DNA of 64,000 nt, from assembly GCA_910578275.1 (NCBI GenBank), contig CAJTPR010000002.1:198358-262357 (forward strand), read 5' to 3'. Below the pieces are notes generated by a model that saw only the letters and a program-made list of their open reading frames with translations, was not told the DNA's origin and did not search any database. The translations under genes and the position numbers were made by a program. This DNA comes from an uncultured Bacteroidales bacterium (GTDB taxonomy: Bacteria > Bacteroidota > Bacteroidia > Bacteroidales > P3). Shown piece by piece: positions 26,376 to 34,822 of this stretch. Numbering within the stretch: the stretch's first letter is position 1; each line of letters starts with the position of its first letter.

Positions 26376-27305
26376 ATGAAAGAAGAAACATTGACCATCG
26401 GGCAGATTGCCGAGCTTTGGAAAAAAGACAAGAAACAGTATGTGAAGAAATCCACCTACGGCGCGTATGCGCTTGTGGTAAAAAACCACATCGACCCTTG
26501 CTTCGGCAAGCTTTGCGATCTGGACGAGACTTCCGTCCAGCAGTTCGTGATACGGAAGATAGGTGACGGACTGAGCCAGAAGTACGTCAAGGACATTCTC
26601 ATCATATTGAAGATGATCGCGCGTTTCGGCGAGAAACACGGATGGCTCCGGCATCGGGAATGGGAGATAAGATACCCTACCGAAAGCGACAAGTCGGCCA
26701 TGGAGGTCCTTTCCGTTTCGAACCATCGCAAGATAATAGAACACGTCAAGGCCAACTTCACGTTCCGTAACCTCGGCATCTATATCTGCCTGACGACGGG
26801 CTTGCGGATCGGCGAGGTGTGCGGTTTGCGCTGGCGCGACATCGACATTTCCAACGGGACGTTGAACGTGTGCCGTACCGTCGAACGCATCTATGTCATG
26901 GATGAAGAAGGAGAGCGGCATACCGAGGTCGTGGTCAATACGCCCAAGACCTCCAATTCGCAACGCGAGATACCGCTCAACAAATCGCTCCTGGCGCTGC
27001 TGCGCTCTGTCAAGAAAGTGGTCAACGAGGATTTCTACGTCATCAGCAACGAGCGTTCGCCCATCGAACCACGGACTTACCGTAACTACTACAAGTCGTT
27101 GATGGACAGACTTGGGATTCCCAGGTTGAAATTCCATGGCCTGCGTCACAGTTTCGCCACGCGCTGCATCGAAAGCAATTGCGACTACAAGACGGTCAGT
27201 GTCCTGTTGGGCCATGCCGACATCGCCACCACCTTGAACCTTTACGTGCATCCCAACATGGAACAGAAGAAAAAGTGCATAGACAAGGTATTCAGGTCTC
27301 TTTGA
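26376..27305 (+). CDS. Tyrosine recombinase / site-specific integrase
   Basis: The 309-residue protein has an N-terminal SAM-like DNA-binding part and a catalytic domain with the expected residues: Arg in TGLRIGEVCGLRW, His-x2-Arg in HGLRHSFATR, Gly-His in LLGHADIATT and the nucleophile Tyr in NLYVHPN. It cuts and rejoins DNA through a 3'-phosphotyrosine. It is shorter than XerC/XerD-type operon partners and has no element genes around it, so it is more likely a stand-alone invertase or relic than the integrase of a present element. The start is fixed by the inverted repeat just upstream and a full domain from the first residues. Confidence 0.88.
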   Translation: MKEETLTIGQIAELWKKDKKQYVKKSTYGAYALVVKNHIDPCFGKLCDLDETSVQQFVIRKIGDGLSQKYVKDILIILKMIARFGEKHGWLRHREWEIRYPTESDKSAMEVLSVSNHRKIIEHVKANFTFRNLGIYICLTTGLRIGEVCGLRWRDIDISNGTLNVCRTVERIYVMDEEGERHTEVVVNTPKTSNSQREIPLNKSLLALLRSVKKVVNEDFYVISNERSPIEPRTYRNYYKSLMDRLGIPRLKFHGLRHSFATRCIESNCDYKTVSVLLGHADIATTLNLYVHPNMEQKKKCIDKVFRSL

Positions 27306-27410
27306 GGTTTTCTTGACTTGCGGCCATGCTTCCGGCCGGTGCTTTTCGGGGGGAAATACGACAGCCTTTCCGCATTCAGGCGAAAAGGGTAGAAACTACG
27401 TTAAATTTCG

Positions 27411-27418
27411 TATCTTTG
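27411..27418 (+). promoter_or_regulatory. -7 promoter element for the bcd-etfBA operon
   Basis: TATCTTTG is a full match to TAnnTTTG, 92 bases before the start of the acyl-CoA dehydrogenase gene. The -33 region is not conserved. The 197-base gap after the recombinase holds no other feature. Confidence 0.6.
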
Positions 27419-27502
27419 GGACTTGTATGCCTTCTCGTGTGCCTTTGCCCGGGGCGGGACGGATGTTTGCTTTTGTAAAATAAACATTTAACAGTATATA
27501 AC

Positions 27503-28642
27503 ATGGATTTTAGTCTCACAAAACAAGAAGAACTTTTCTTGCAGATGATCAGGGAATTTGCAGAAAAGGAAGTGAAGCCGTTGGCTGCCGAAATAGACGA
27601 GCAGGAAAGATTTCCTGAAGAAACCGTGGTCAAGATGGGCAAGTTGGGGATCATGGGCATTCCCATTCCGGTAGAATACGGCGGTGCGGGATCCACGAAC
27701 CAGATGTACAGCATGGCCGTGGAAGAGCTTTCGCGTGCCTGCGCCACGACGGGCGTGGTCGTTTCAGCCCATACTTCCTTGTGTTGCGCTCCCATCCTTG
27801 AACATGGTACCGAAGAACAGAAAAAGAAATATCTTCCCAAATTGGCCTCCGGCGAATGGATCGGCGCTTTCGGCCTTACCGAACCCAATGCCGGTACCGA
27901 TGCCGCCTCCCAGCAGACCATGGCGGTTGAAGACGGCGACAGTTATATCCTCAACGGTTCCAAGATTTTCATCACCAACGCTTCCTACGCCCACGTGTTC
28001 GTGGTGGCGGCCATGACCGACAAGTCGCAAGGCGTGAAGGGCATCACGACCTTCATCGTCGAAAAGGACATGCCCGGATTCAGCATCGGCAAGAAGGAAT
28101 TGAAGTTGGGTATCCGCGGTTCGGCCACGAGCGAGTTGATCTTCGAGAACGTGCGCGTTCCCAAGGAAAACGTGCTGGGCAAGGTCGGCGGCGGTTTCGC
28201 CGTGGCCATGAAGACGTTGGACGGCGGTCGTATCGGTATCGCCTCCCAGGCGGTCGGTATTGCCCAGGGCGCGATGGACGAAACGGTGAAATACACCAAG
28301 GAGCGTAAGCAGTTCGGCAAGCCCATCGCCAAGTTCCAGAACACCCAGTTCCAGATGGCCGACCTTGAAACCAAGGTGCAGGCGGCTCGTCTTCTGGTGC
28401 GCAGCGCGGCGTACAAGAAAGACATGAAGCAGTCTTATTCGGTGGATGCCGCCATGTGCAAGCTCTTTGCCGCCGAAACGGCGATGGAAGTCACCACCAA
28501 GGCCGTCCAGTTCCACGGCGGATACGGTTATACCCGCGAATATCCCGTTGAACGCATGATGCGCGATGCCAAGATTACCGAAATCTACGAAGGGACTTCG
28601 GAAGTGCAACGCATGGTCATCGCCGGCAAATTGTTTAAGTAA
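27503..28642 (+). CDS. bcd: Short-chain acyl-CoA dehydrogenase (butyryl-CoA dehydrogenase type)
   Basis: The 379-residue flavoprotein has the family's usual length and motifs: GAFGLTEPNAGTDA (flavin and substrate binding), KIFITNA, the C-terminal signature QFHGGYGYTREYPVERMMRDAKI, and the catalytic Glu in EIYEGTSE as in short-chain enzymes. It interconverts butyryl-CoA and crotonyl-CoA, with electrons passing to the electron-transfer flavoprotein encoded next. In anaerobes this complex often couples crotonyl-CoA reduction to ferredoxin reduction. That is likely but not proven here. It is the first gene of an operon with etfB and etfA. Confidence 0.92.
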   Translation: MDFSLTKQEELFLQMIREFAEKEVKPLAAEIDEQERFPEETVVKMGKLGIMGIPIPVEYGGAGSTNQMYSMAVEELSRACATTGVVVSAHTSLCCAPILEHGTEEQKKKYLPKLASGEWIGAFGLTEPNAGTDAASQQTMAVEDGDSYILNGSKIFITNASYAHVFVVAAMTDKSQGVKGITTFIVEKDMPGFSIGKKELKLGIRGSATSELIFENVRVPKENVLGKVGGGFAVAMKTLDGGRIGIASQAVGIAQGAMDETVKYTKERKQFGKPIAKFQNTQFQMADLETKVQAARLLVRSAAYKKDMKQSYSVDAAMCKLFAAETAMEVTTKAVQFHGGYGYTREYPVERMMRDAKITEIYEGTSEVQRMVIAGKLFK

Positions 28643-28761
28643 ATCAAGTATTAACCAGAGAGAAAGATGGATTTTTTCGATAAGTGAGAGCAGAGGCGAA
28701 GTTTGCTTTGACTCTGCCGGACGAAGAAAAAATCAGACTTTTTTTGAGAAACAAAAAAAAG

Positions 28762-29544
28762 ATGAATATAGTAGTTTGTATCAAACAAGTGCCGGATACC
28801 ACCGAAATCAAGCTTGATCCGGTCAAGGGCACGCTTATCAGGGACGGTGTTCCCAGCATCATGAACCCCGACGACAAGGGTGGCCTGGAATTGGCCTTGC
28901 AACTGAAAGACCAGTATGGCGCCCATGTGACGGTCATCACGATGGGACCTCCGCAAGCCGATGCCATTTTGCGCGAAGCCTATGCCATGGGAGCCGACCG
29001 TGCCATCCTGCTTACCGACCGCAAGTTCGCCGGTGCCGATACGTTGGCCACGAGTCACGCGTTGTATGCCGCCTTGAAGAAACTCGATTTCGACATGGTC
29101 ATCGCCGGACGTCAGGCCATTGACGGCGATACCGCCCAGGTGGGTCCCGAATTGGCCGAATTGCTGGACTTGCCGCAGGTAAGTTATGTGGAAGGCGTGA
29201 AATACGACGGAAAGAAGACCCTCGATGTCCGCAAGCAGACGGAAGAAGGCTACCAGATCTGGGAAGTGGAAACGCCCTGCCTGCTCACCGTCCTGGCTTC
29301 CGCCAACAAGGCCCGTTACATGTCGGTTGCCGGCATCGTTACCGCTTTCGACAAGGAAGTGGAAATCTGGACCGCCGACAGCGTGAACGCCGACCCCGCC
29401 ACCTTGGGTCTGAACGGTTCGCCCACCCGCGTCAAGAAGTCGTTTACCAAGGGGGCCAAGTCCGCCGGCAAGGTGTTCGAGCTCGAACCCTCCGAAGCCG
29501 CCGACTTGATCGTCAGCAAACTCAAAGAAAAATTCATCATCTAA
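28762..29544 (+). CDS. etfB: Electron transfer flavoprotein beta subunit
   Basis: The 260-residue protein starts MNIVVCIKQVPDTTEIK, as EtfB does. It continues with the conserved AMGADRAILLTDR and FDMVIAGRQAIDGDTAQVGPELAE and a C-terminal ANKARYMSV recognition region. It pairs with EtfA to bind FAD and carry electrons to or from acyl-CoA dehydrogenase. The ATG at 28762 follows a purine-rich stretch. The frame extends to 28684 without a plausible start. It lies 119 bases after bcd and 12 before etfA. Confidence 0.95.
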   Translation: MNIVVCIKQVPDTTEIKLDPVKGTLIRDGVPSIMNPDDKGGLELALQLKDQYGAHVTVITMGPPQADAILREAYAMGADRAILLTDRKFAGADTLATSHALYAALKKLDFDMVIAGRQAIDGDTAQVGPELAELLDLPQVSYVEGVKYDGKKTLDVRKQTEEGYQIWEVETPCLLTVLASANKARYMSVAGIVTAFDKEVEIWTADSVNADPATLGLNGSPTRVKKSFTKGAKSAGKVFELEPSEAADLIVSKLKEKFII

Positions 29545-29556
29545 AAGCACAAGACA

Positions 29557-30564
29557 ATGGATATTGCAGCATATAAAAATGTATATGTCTTTGCCGAACA
29601 AAGGGAAGGCAAAGTTCAGAATGTGGCTTATGAGTTGCTGGGAAAGGCGCGCGACTTGGCCGAAGCCTTGGGACAGGAAGTGTGCGCCATCCTGCTGGGG
29701 CACAACATCAAGGATCAGGCCCCATCGTTGATAGCGCAGGGAGCCGACCGTGTGTTGGTGGTGGACGACAGGGACCTGGAAGTCTATACTACCGAACCTT
29801 ACGCCCAGGCCATCGTCGGCATCGTGGAACAGAAAAAGCCCGGCATCATTCTCATGGGAGCCACCACGATCGGCCGTGACCTCGGTCCGCGCGTCTCGGC
29901 CCGCCTCAACACCGGTCTTACGGCCGACTGCACCGAATTGGGCATCGACGAGGAAACCAAGCATCTGCTCATGACCCGTCCCGCTTTCGGCGGCAACCTG
30001 ATGGCTACGATCATGTGTACCGAGCATCGTCCCCAGATGAGCACGGTCCGTCCGGGCGTGATGATGGCCCGCAAGCCCGATGCAAGCCGCAAGGGCGAAA
30101 CGGAAGACGTGAAAATCGATTTCAAGCGCGACAAGTTCCGTGTCAAGGTCAAGGAAATCGTCAAGGAACAGAAGAACCTCGTGGACATCACCAAGGCTCG
30201 TGTCTTGGTATCGGGTGGCCGCGGCGTGGGCTGCAAGGAAGGTTTCGACGAATTGCAGAAACTGGCCGGTTGCCTGGGCGGAGAGGTTTCCTCTTCGCGC
30301 GCCATGGTGGACGCCGGTGTCATGGAACACAGTCGTCAGGTGGGTCAGACCGGAAAGACGGTTCGTCCCGACGTATATTTCGCCATGGGTATCTCCGGTG
30401 CCATCCAGCATCTGGCAGGCATGGAAGGTTCCGACTTTATCGTGGCCGTGAACAAGGACAAGTACGCGCCCATCTTCGAAGTGGCCGACCTGGGTATCGT
30501 TTGCGACTTGAAGAAAGTCGTTCCCGTGCTGGTTGAGAAACTGAAGAAGGAACAGGCGAAGTAA
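29557..30564 (+). CDS. etfA: Electron transfer flavoprotein alpha subunit
   Basis: The 335-residue protein has the EtfA domain II signature for FAD binding: SGGRGVGCKEGF, then SRAMVDAGVMEHSRQVGQTGKTV and PDVYFAMGISGAIQHLAGM. With EtfB it forms the electron carrier of the butyryl-CoA dehydrogenase complex. The gene follows etfB by 12 bases and ends before an intrinsic terminator, closing the bcd-etfB-etfA operon. Confidence 0.95.
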   Translation: MDIAAYKNVYVFAEQREGKVQNVAYELLGKARDLAEALGQEVCAILLGHNIKDQAPSLIAQGADRVLVVDDRDLEVYTTEPYAQAIVGIVEQKKPGIILMGATTIGRDLGPRVSARLNTGLTADCTELGIDEETKHLLMTRPAFGGNLMATIMCTEHRPQMSTVRPGVMMARKPDASRKGETEDVKIDFKRDKFRVKVKEIVKEQKNLVDITKARVLVSGGRGVGCKEGFDELQKLAGCLGGEVSSSRAMVDAGVMEHSRQVGQTGKTVRPDVYFAMGISGAIQHLAGMEGSDFIVAVNKDKYAPIFEVADLGIVCDLKKVVPVLVEKLKKEQAK

Positions 30565-30586
30565 ACCGAAGGCTTCTTGCTTAGTG

Positions 30587-30620
30587 ATGCCCGGCAACGT
30601 TCGTGTTGTCGGGCATTTTT
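30587..30620 (+). terminator. Intrinsic terminator after etfA
   Basis: ATGCCCGGCAAC (30587-30598) pairs with GTTGTCGGGCAT (30605-30616) with one G-U pair, followed by TTTTT. The hairpin lies between etfA and glyS, which starts only 20 bases later. Confidence 0.88.
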
Positions 30621-30639
30621 GGATAAAACGGACAAAACA

Positions 30640-32157
30640 ATGGCAAATCACGAAGAACAATTCAAGAAATTGGTTTCCCACGCGAAGGAATACGGTTTTA
30701 TTTTCCCTTCCAGTGAAATCTACGACGGCTTGGCGGCCGTCTACGACTATGCGCAATACGGGGTCGAACTCAAGAAGAACATCCGCGATTATTGGTGGAA
30801 ATCGATGGTGCAGATGCACGAGAACATCGTGGGCATCGATTCGGGAATCTTCATGCATCCCACGATCTGGAAGGCTTCCGGCCATGTGGACGCGTTCAAC
30901 GACCCGATGATCGACAACAAGGATTCCAAGAAGCGTTATCGCGCCGACGTGCTCATCGAGGACCATTGTGCCAAGATTGAGGCGAAAATCGAAAAGGAAA
31001 TCGAAAAGGCCGCGAAGAAATACGGGGAGGCGTTCGACAAGGAGGAGTTCGTCAAGACCAATCCCCGCGTATTGGAAAATGCCAGGAAGATACAGGAAAT
31101 CAGCCATCGTATGAACCACGACTTGGAGGTGAACGACCTGGCCGACCTGAAGCGACTCATCGAGGAACTGGAAATCGTCTGTCCTGTTTCCGGCACGCGC
31201 AACTGGACGGAAATCCGTCAGTTCAACCTCATGTTCTCCACCAAGGTGGGTTCGGTGAGCGACGAGGCCAACACCATCTACCTGCGGCCTGAAACGGCGC
31301 AGGGCATCTTCGTGAATTTCCTCAACGTGCAGAAGACAGGCCGCATGAAGATTCCCTTCGGCATCGCCCAGACGGGGAAGGCGTTCCGTAACGAGATCGT
31401 GGCCCGTCAGTTCATTTTCCGCATGCGCGAGTTCGAACAGATGGAAATGCAGTTTTTCTGCGCTCCCGGAACCGAGATGCAGTGGTTCGAATATTGGAAG
31501 AAGGAACGTATGCGTTGGCATCTGAGTCTGGGAATGCCCGAAAGCGCCTACCGTTTCCACGATCACGAGAAACTGGCGCACTATGCCAACGCCGCCACCG
31601 ACATCGAATTCGATTTCATGTTCGGTTTCAAGGAGCTGGAAGGCATCCATTCGCGCACCGATTACGATTTGAGCCGGCATCAGGAATTCAGCGGCAAGAA
31701 AATACAGTATTTTGACAGCGATCGCGACGAAAGCTACGTTCCTTACGTGGTGGAGACTTCCATCGGTCTGGATCGCATGTGTCTGGCGGTATTGAGCCAG
31801 GCTTATACCGAAGAAAGGCTGGAAGACGGCAGCGAGAGGGTGGTGATGCGCATTCCCGCCAAGATCGCGCCTTGCAAGGTGGCGGTCTTGCCTTTGGTCA
31901 AGAAAGACGGGATGCCCGAAAAAGCGCGTGAGATCTTGCGGGACTTGCAACCGCTCTTCATGTGCCAATATGACGAGAAGGACGCGATAGGCCGTCGTTA
32001 CCGTCGTCAGGATGCCATCGGGACGCCTTTTTGCGTCACGGTCGATACCGACACGATGAACGACGACACGGTCACCGTGCGCGAACGCGACACGATGAGG
32101 CAGGAGCGCGTTCCCGTCAAGGAGATCGCGGCTTATGTCGCCGAAAAGACAAGATAG
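30640..32157 (+). CDS. glyS: Glycyl-tRNA synthetase (single-chain class II)
   Basis: The 505-residue protein is the alpha2-type glycyl-tRNA synthetase. Class II motif 2 is at KAFRNEIVARQFIFRMREFEQMEMQ in a form split by RNEI..RQFIFR, motif 3 is at SIGLDRMCLAVL, and a C-terminal anticodon-binding domain (VAVLPLVKK, QDAIGTPFCVTVD) follows. It charges tRNA-Gly in the cytoplasm. The start at 30640 was chosen over 30577 because the upstream part overlaps the etfA terminator. Confidence 0.95.
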   Translation: MANHEEQFKKLVSHAKEYGFIFPSSEIYDGLAAVYDYAQYGVELKKNIRDYWWKSMVQMHENIVGIDSGIFMHPTIWKASGHVDAFNDPMIDNKDSKKRYRADVLIEDHCAKIEAKIEKEIEKAAKKYGEAFDKEEFVKTNPRVLENARKIQEISHRMNHDLEVNDLADLKRLIEELEIVCPVSGTRNWTEIRQFNLMFSTKVGSVSDEANTIYLRPETAQGIFVNFLNVQKTGRMKIPFGIAQTGKAFRNEIVARQFIFRMREFEQMEMQFFCAPGTEMQWFEYWKKERMRWHLSLGMPESAYRFHDHEKLAHYANAATDIEFDFMFGFKELEGIHSRTDYDLSRHQEFSGKKIQYFDSDRDESYVPYVVETSIGLDRMCLAVLSQAYTEERLEDGSERVVMRIPAKIAPCKVAVLPLVKKDGMPEKAREILRDLQPLFMCQYDEKDAIGRRYRRQDAIGTPFCVTVDTDTMNDDTVTVRERDTMRQERVPVKEIAAYVAEKTR

Positions 32158-32232
32158 GTCGCGGGCTTCGGCACGAGCCTCTCGCGGGAACGTGCCGGGC
32201 TTCCGCTTCCGTTACAGGTAAAATCGAATAGA

Positions 32233-32571
32233 ATGGCCAAGAACAAGCCCATAGGCGTGGTTTATTCCACCGACCCGGATTTCCGGTATCGTTACGAGGA
32301 AGTGGAAGAAGCCGCCACGTTGGATCCTGCCGGACAAGACTTGCGCGTGATGCGCGACAGCAAGCGGCGGGCAGGCAAGACCGTCACGCTGGTTACCGGA
32401 TTTGTCGGGACTTCCGCCGATTTGGAGAAATTGGGCAAGACGCTCAAGACCCGTTGCGGCATCGGAGGCACGGCCAAGGACGGGGAAATCGTGTTGCAGG
32501 GCGACGTGCGCGACAAGGTGTGCGAGATACTGACCAAGGAGGGCTACCGCTTCAAACGTGCCGGCGGCTGA
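32233..32571 (+). CDS. SUI1/YciH-like translation initiation factor
   Basis: The 112-residue protein ends in a SUI1 fold: RAGKTVTLVTGFVGTSADLEKLGK, then LKTRCGIGGTAKDGEIVLQGD and a final KEGYRFKRAGG. Bacterial members (YciH) resemble eukaryotic eIF1 and are thought to affect start-site or initiator fidelity on the 30S subunit. The gene lies between glyS and a dGTPase-like gene on the same strand, spacing 75 and 23 bases. Confidence 0.92.
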   Translation: MAKNKPIGVVYSTDPDFRYRYEEVEEAATLDPAGQDLRVMRDSKRRAGKTVTLVTGFVGTSADLEKLGKTLKTRCGIGGTAKDGEIVLQGDVRDKVCEILTKEGYRFKRAGG

Positions 32572-32594
32572 CTTGTTCCTGAACGAGAAGAGAA

Positions 32595-33821
32595 ATGAAA
32601 CTTGAAGACATACAGCAACATCGGGATTCGTTCGCGGCTTTGGCGATGAGGCCGGGGCATCTCTCTTGGGAGCAAGCCACCGGAAGGATGCAGGAATCCC
32701 CGCTCAAGCATGACGAGATCAGGAGCGAATTCGGCCGTGACAACGACCGGATTCTCCATTCTTTGGCCTATTCGCGCCTCAAGTCCAAGACGCAGGTGTT
32801 CTTCCATACCAACGACGACCGCATCTGCACGCGCATCGAACACGTGAACCATGTCATTTCGGTGAGCAGCACCATCGCCCGTTTCTTGGGCTTGAACTCC
32901 GAACTCACCTACGCCATCGCCATGGGACACGATCTCGGCCATGCCCCTTTCGGTCATTCGGGCGAGGTGTTCCTCGACGAGCTCTGCAAAAAATACGGAT
33001 TGGGTGAATTCTGGCACGAAAAGAATTCGTTGCGCGTGGTGGACGACATCGAACTGCTGAACGACACCCAAGGCCAGCACAAGAACCTTAATCTGACCTA
33101 TGCCGTGCGCGACGGCATCGTCGCCCATTGCGGCGAGGTGAACCAGGCCAGGCTTTTCCCCAGGCGGGAGGCCATAGACCTGAACGCCTTCACGAAGCAG
33201 AACCGTTTCGAGCCCTATACATGGGAAGCCTGCGTCATGAAGATTTCCGACAAGATCGCTTATCTGGGGCGGGACTTGGAAGACGCGCAGTGCCTGGGGA
33301 TACTTTCCGATTCGCAAATCGACGAGTTGAACCATATCCTGCTCGGCTTTCCGCATATCGAAGCGGCCAACAACACCAATTTCATCCATATCTTCATTAC
33401 CGACCTTTGTCGCAACAGTTCGCCCGAAAACGGCCTTTGTTTCAGCGAGGAGGTCTACGGGCTGATGAAGATGCTCATGAAGTTCAACTACCGCAACATC
33501 TACAAGCATCCGCGCCTTAAGAACTACGAGGCCTATGCCCGTCTGGTCATCAATTCCTTGTATGAGGCCTTGTCGCAGCAGTTCGGCGGGCAGGAGACGT
33601 TGCGGCGCGTCGAAAAGGAATTCGCGCCGGTCTATCCCAAGCTCGGGACGGCTTTCCTGTCTTGGATAGGGTTGCTGGTGAAGACGGAAACGCCTTCGTT
33701 CCACAAGCGCCTGTACGATTTGCGCGAGGAATCCGATTACAACCGCGCCATCATCGATTTCCTTTCCTTGCTTACCGACCGTGCCGCCATCGAGTATTTC
33801 AACGAACTGACATCGTTCTGA
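32595..33821 (+). CDS. dgt: Deoxyguanosinetriphosphate triphosphohydrolase-like HD protein
   Basis: The 408-residue protein belongs to the HD-domain dNTPase family. The metal-binding residues are in RIEHVNHV, MGHDLGHAPFGHSGE (the HD pair), and a later acidic residue in MKISDKIAYLGRDLEDA. The N-terminal RLKSKTQVF also matches. It hydrolyses dNTPs to deoxynucleosides and triphosphate and so controls dNTP pools. Bacteroidota members are usually annotated as 'dGTPase-like' because the substrate range is not fixed by sequence. NAD(P)H-hydrate dehydratase follows after 3 bases. Confidence 0.9.
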   Translation: MKLEDIQQHRDSFAALAMRPGHLSWEQATGRMQESPLKHDEIRSEFGRDNDRILHSLAYSRLKSKTQVFFHTNDDRICTRIEHVNHVISVSSTIARFLGLNSELTYAIAMGHDLGHAPFGHSGEVFLDELCKKYGLGEFWHEKNSLRVVDDIELLNDTQGQHKNLNLTYAVRDGIVAHCGEVNQARLFPRREAIDLNAFTKQNRFEPYTWEACVMKISDKIAYLGRDLEDAQCLGILSDSQIDELNHILLGFPHIEAANNTNFIHIFITDLCRNSSPENGLCFSEEVYGLMKMLMKFNYRNIYKHPRLKNYEAYARLVINSLYEALSQQFGGQETLRRVEKEFAPVYPKLGTAFLSWIGLLVKTETPSFHKRLYDLREESDYNRAIIDFLSLLTDRAAIEYFNELTSF

Positions 33822-33824
33822 GAC

Positions 33825-34757
33825 ATGCGTCCGTTCAGCCCAGACGATAGGACATGCTCCGGCGTGCCTTCCGCTTGTTGGATAGAGCCGCTCGACGTGG
33901 CCGGATGCCTTCCGCTCCGGAAAAAAGACAGCCATAAAGGCGATTTCGGAAAGGTCTTGTTGCTGGCCGGCAGCGAGGGCATGTGCGGGGCGGCGGTCTT
34001 GGCCGCGAGGGCGGCCTTGCGGGCCGGTTGCGGCTTGCTTACGGTCGCTTCGTCCAGGGAGAACCGGCAGATCCTGCAAGTATCGGTGCCCGAAGCCCTT
34101 TTTCGCGCCAACGAGGATATGGATTGGAAAACGCTTCGTTCCTATGACGCGATCGGCATAGGTTGCGGTTGGGGAAGGAGCGAGGAGTCGTTGCTCTTGT
34201 TGAAGAACGTGTTGAGGTTTGCAGGTTCTCCTTTGGTCGTCGATGCCGACGGCCTCAATCTTCTGGCCGAAAATCCCACGCTGTTGGAATTCCTGCCCGA
34301 GGGCAAGACCGTGCTCACGCCGCACCGCAAGGAATTTGAAAGACTGGCGGGCAAGTTCTCCGACAAGGAGGAAATGATGGCCATGCAGCAGGAGTTTTCC
34401 AACCGTCACGGAGTCGTGGTGGTGTTGAAGGGCGCCCATACGAGCATTACGGTTCCCGCACCCTTGGGCAAGGTGAATCCGATCCTGATCAATCCCACGG
34501 GCAATCCGGGCATGGCCACCGGCGGCACCGGCGACGTGCTGACAGGCATCCTCGCTTCCCTGCTCGGCCAGGGACTGCCCGCGTCGAAGGCCGCCTATGC
34601 GGCGGTTTACCTGCATGGCCTTGCCGGCGACCTGGCGGCGGAAGGAATCGGCGAATACTCCCTGATCGCGGGCGATGTGACGGACCATCTCCCGCAGGCG
34701 TTCCTGGCCGTGCGGGATTATGCGGCCGGCAAGGGGCAAGGCGAGGCCGGGGCGTAG
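33825..34757 (+). CDS. nnrD: ADP-dependent NAD(P)H-hydrate dehydratase (single-domain)
   Basis: The 310-residue protein has the ribokinase-like dehydratase domain: KGDFGKVLLLAGSEGMCGAA, VVDADGLNLL, LTPHRKEFERL and NPGMATGGTGDVLTG, where the Asp is catalytic. It repairs the S form of damaged hydrated NAD(P)H using ADP. Many bacteria fuse an epimerase domain (NnrE) at the N terminus. Here only ~35 unrelated residues precede the dehydratase, so the epimerase must be encoded elsewhere. The gene is tightly coupled to the dGTPase-like gene. Confidence 0.9.
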   Translation: MRPFSPDDRTCSGVPSACWIEPLDVAGCLPLRKKDSHKGDFGKVLLLAGSEGMCGAAVLAARAALRAGCGLLTVASSRENRQILQVSVPEALFRANEDMDWKTLRSYDAIGIGCGWGRSEESLLLLKNVLRFAGSPLVVDADGLNLLAENPTLLEFLPEGKTVLTPHRKEFERLAGKFSDKEEMMAMQQEFSNRHGVVVVLKGAHTSITVPAPLGKVNPILINPTGNPGMATGGTGDVLTGILASLLGQGLPASKAAYAAVYLHGLAGDLAAEGIGEYSLIAGDVTDHLPQAFLAVRDYAAGKGQGEAGA

Positions 34758-34792
34758 CCGGCGGCTTGCATGGGGAATAGGGCAAAAGAAAT

Positions 34793-34800
34793 TACTTTTG
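34793..34800 (+). promoter_or_regulatory. -7 promoter element before the S41 protease gene
   Basis: TACTTTTG fully matches TAnnTTTG and lies 22 bases before the start codon, giving a short leader. Confidence 0.5.
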
Positions 34801-34822
34801 TGACAACAAGCCACGAAAAATC

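Noticed and set aside
26376..27305. Integrase as the sign of an integrated mobile element
   Set aside because: No transfer, replication or phage genes, no attachment-site direct repeats and no tRNA next to it were seen, so only the gene itself is reported.
28651..31968. Very long open frame on the minus strand opposite etfB, etfA and glyS
   Set aside because: It mirrors the strong codon bias of the real genes, gives a histidine- and valine-rich protein with no fold, and crosses two gene borders and a terminator.
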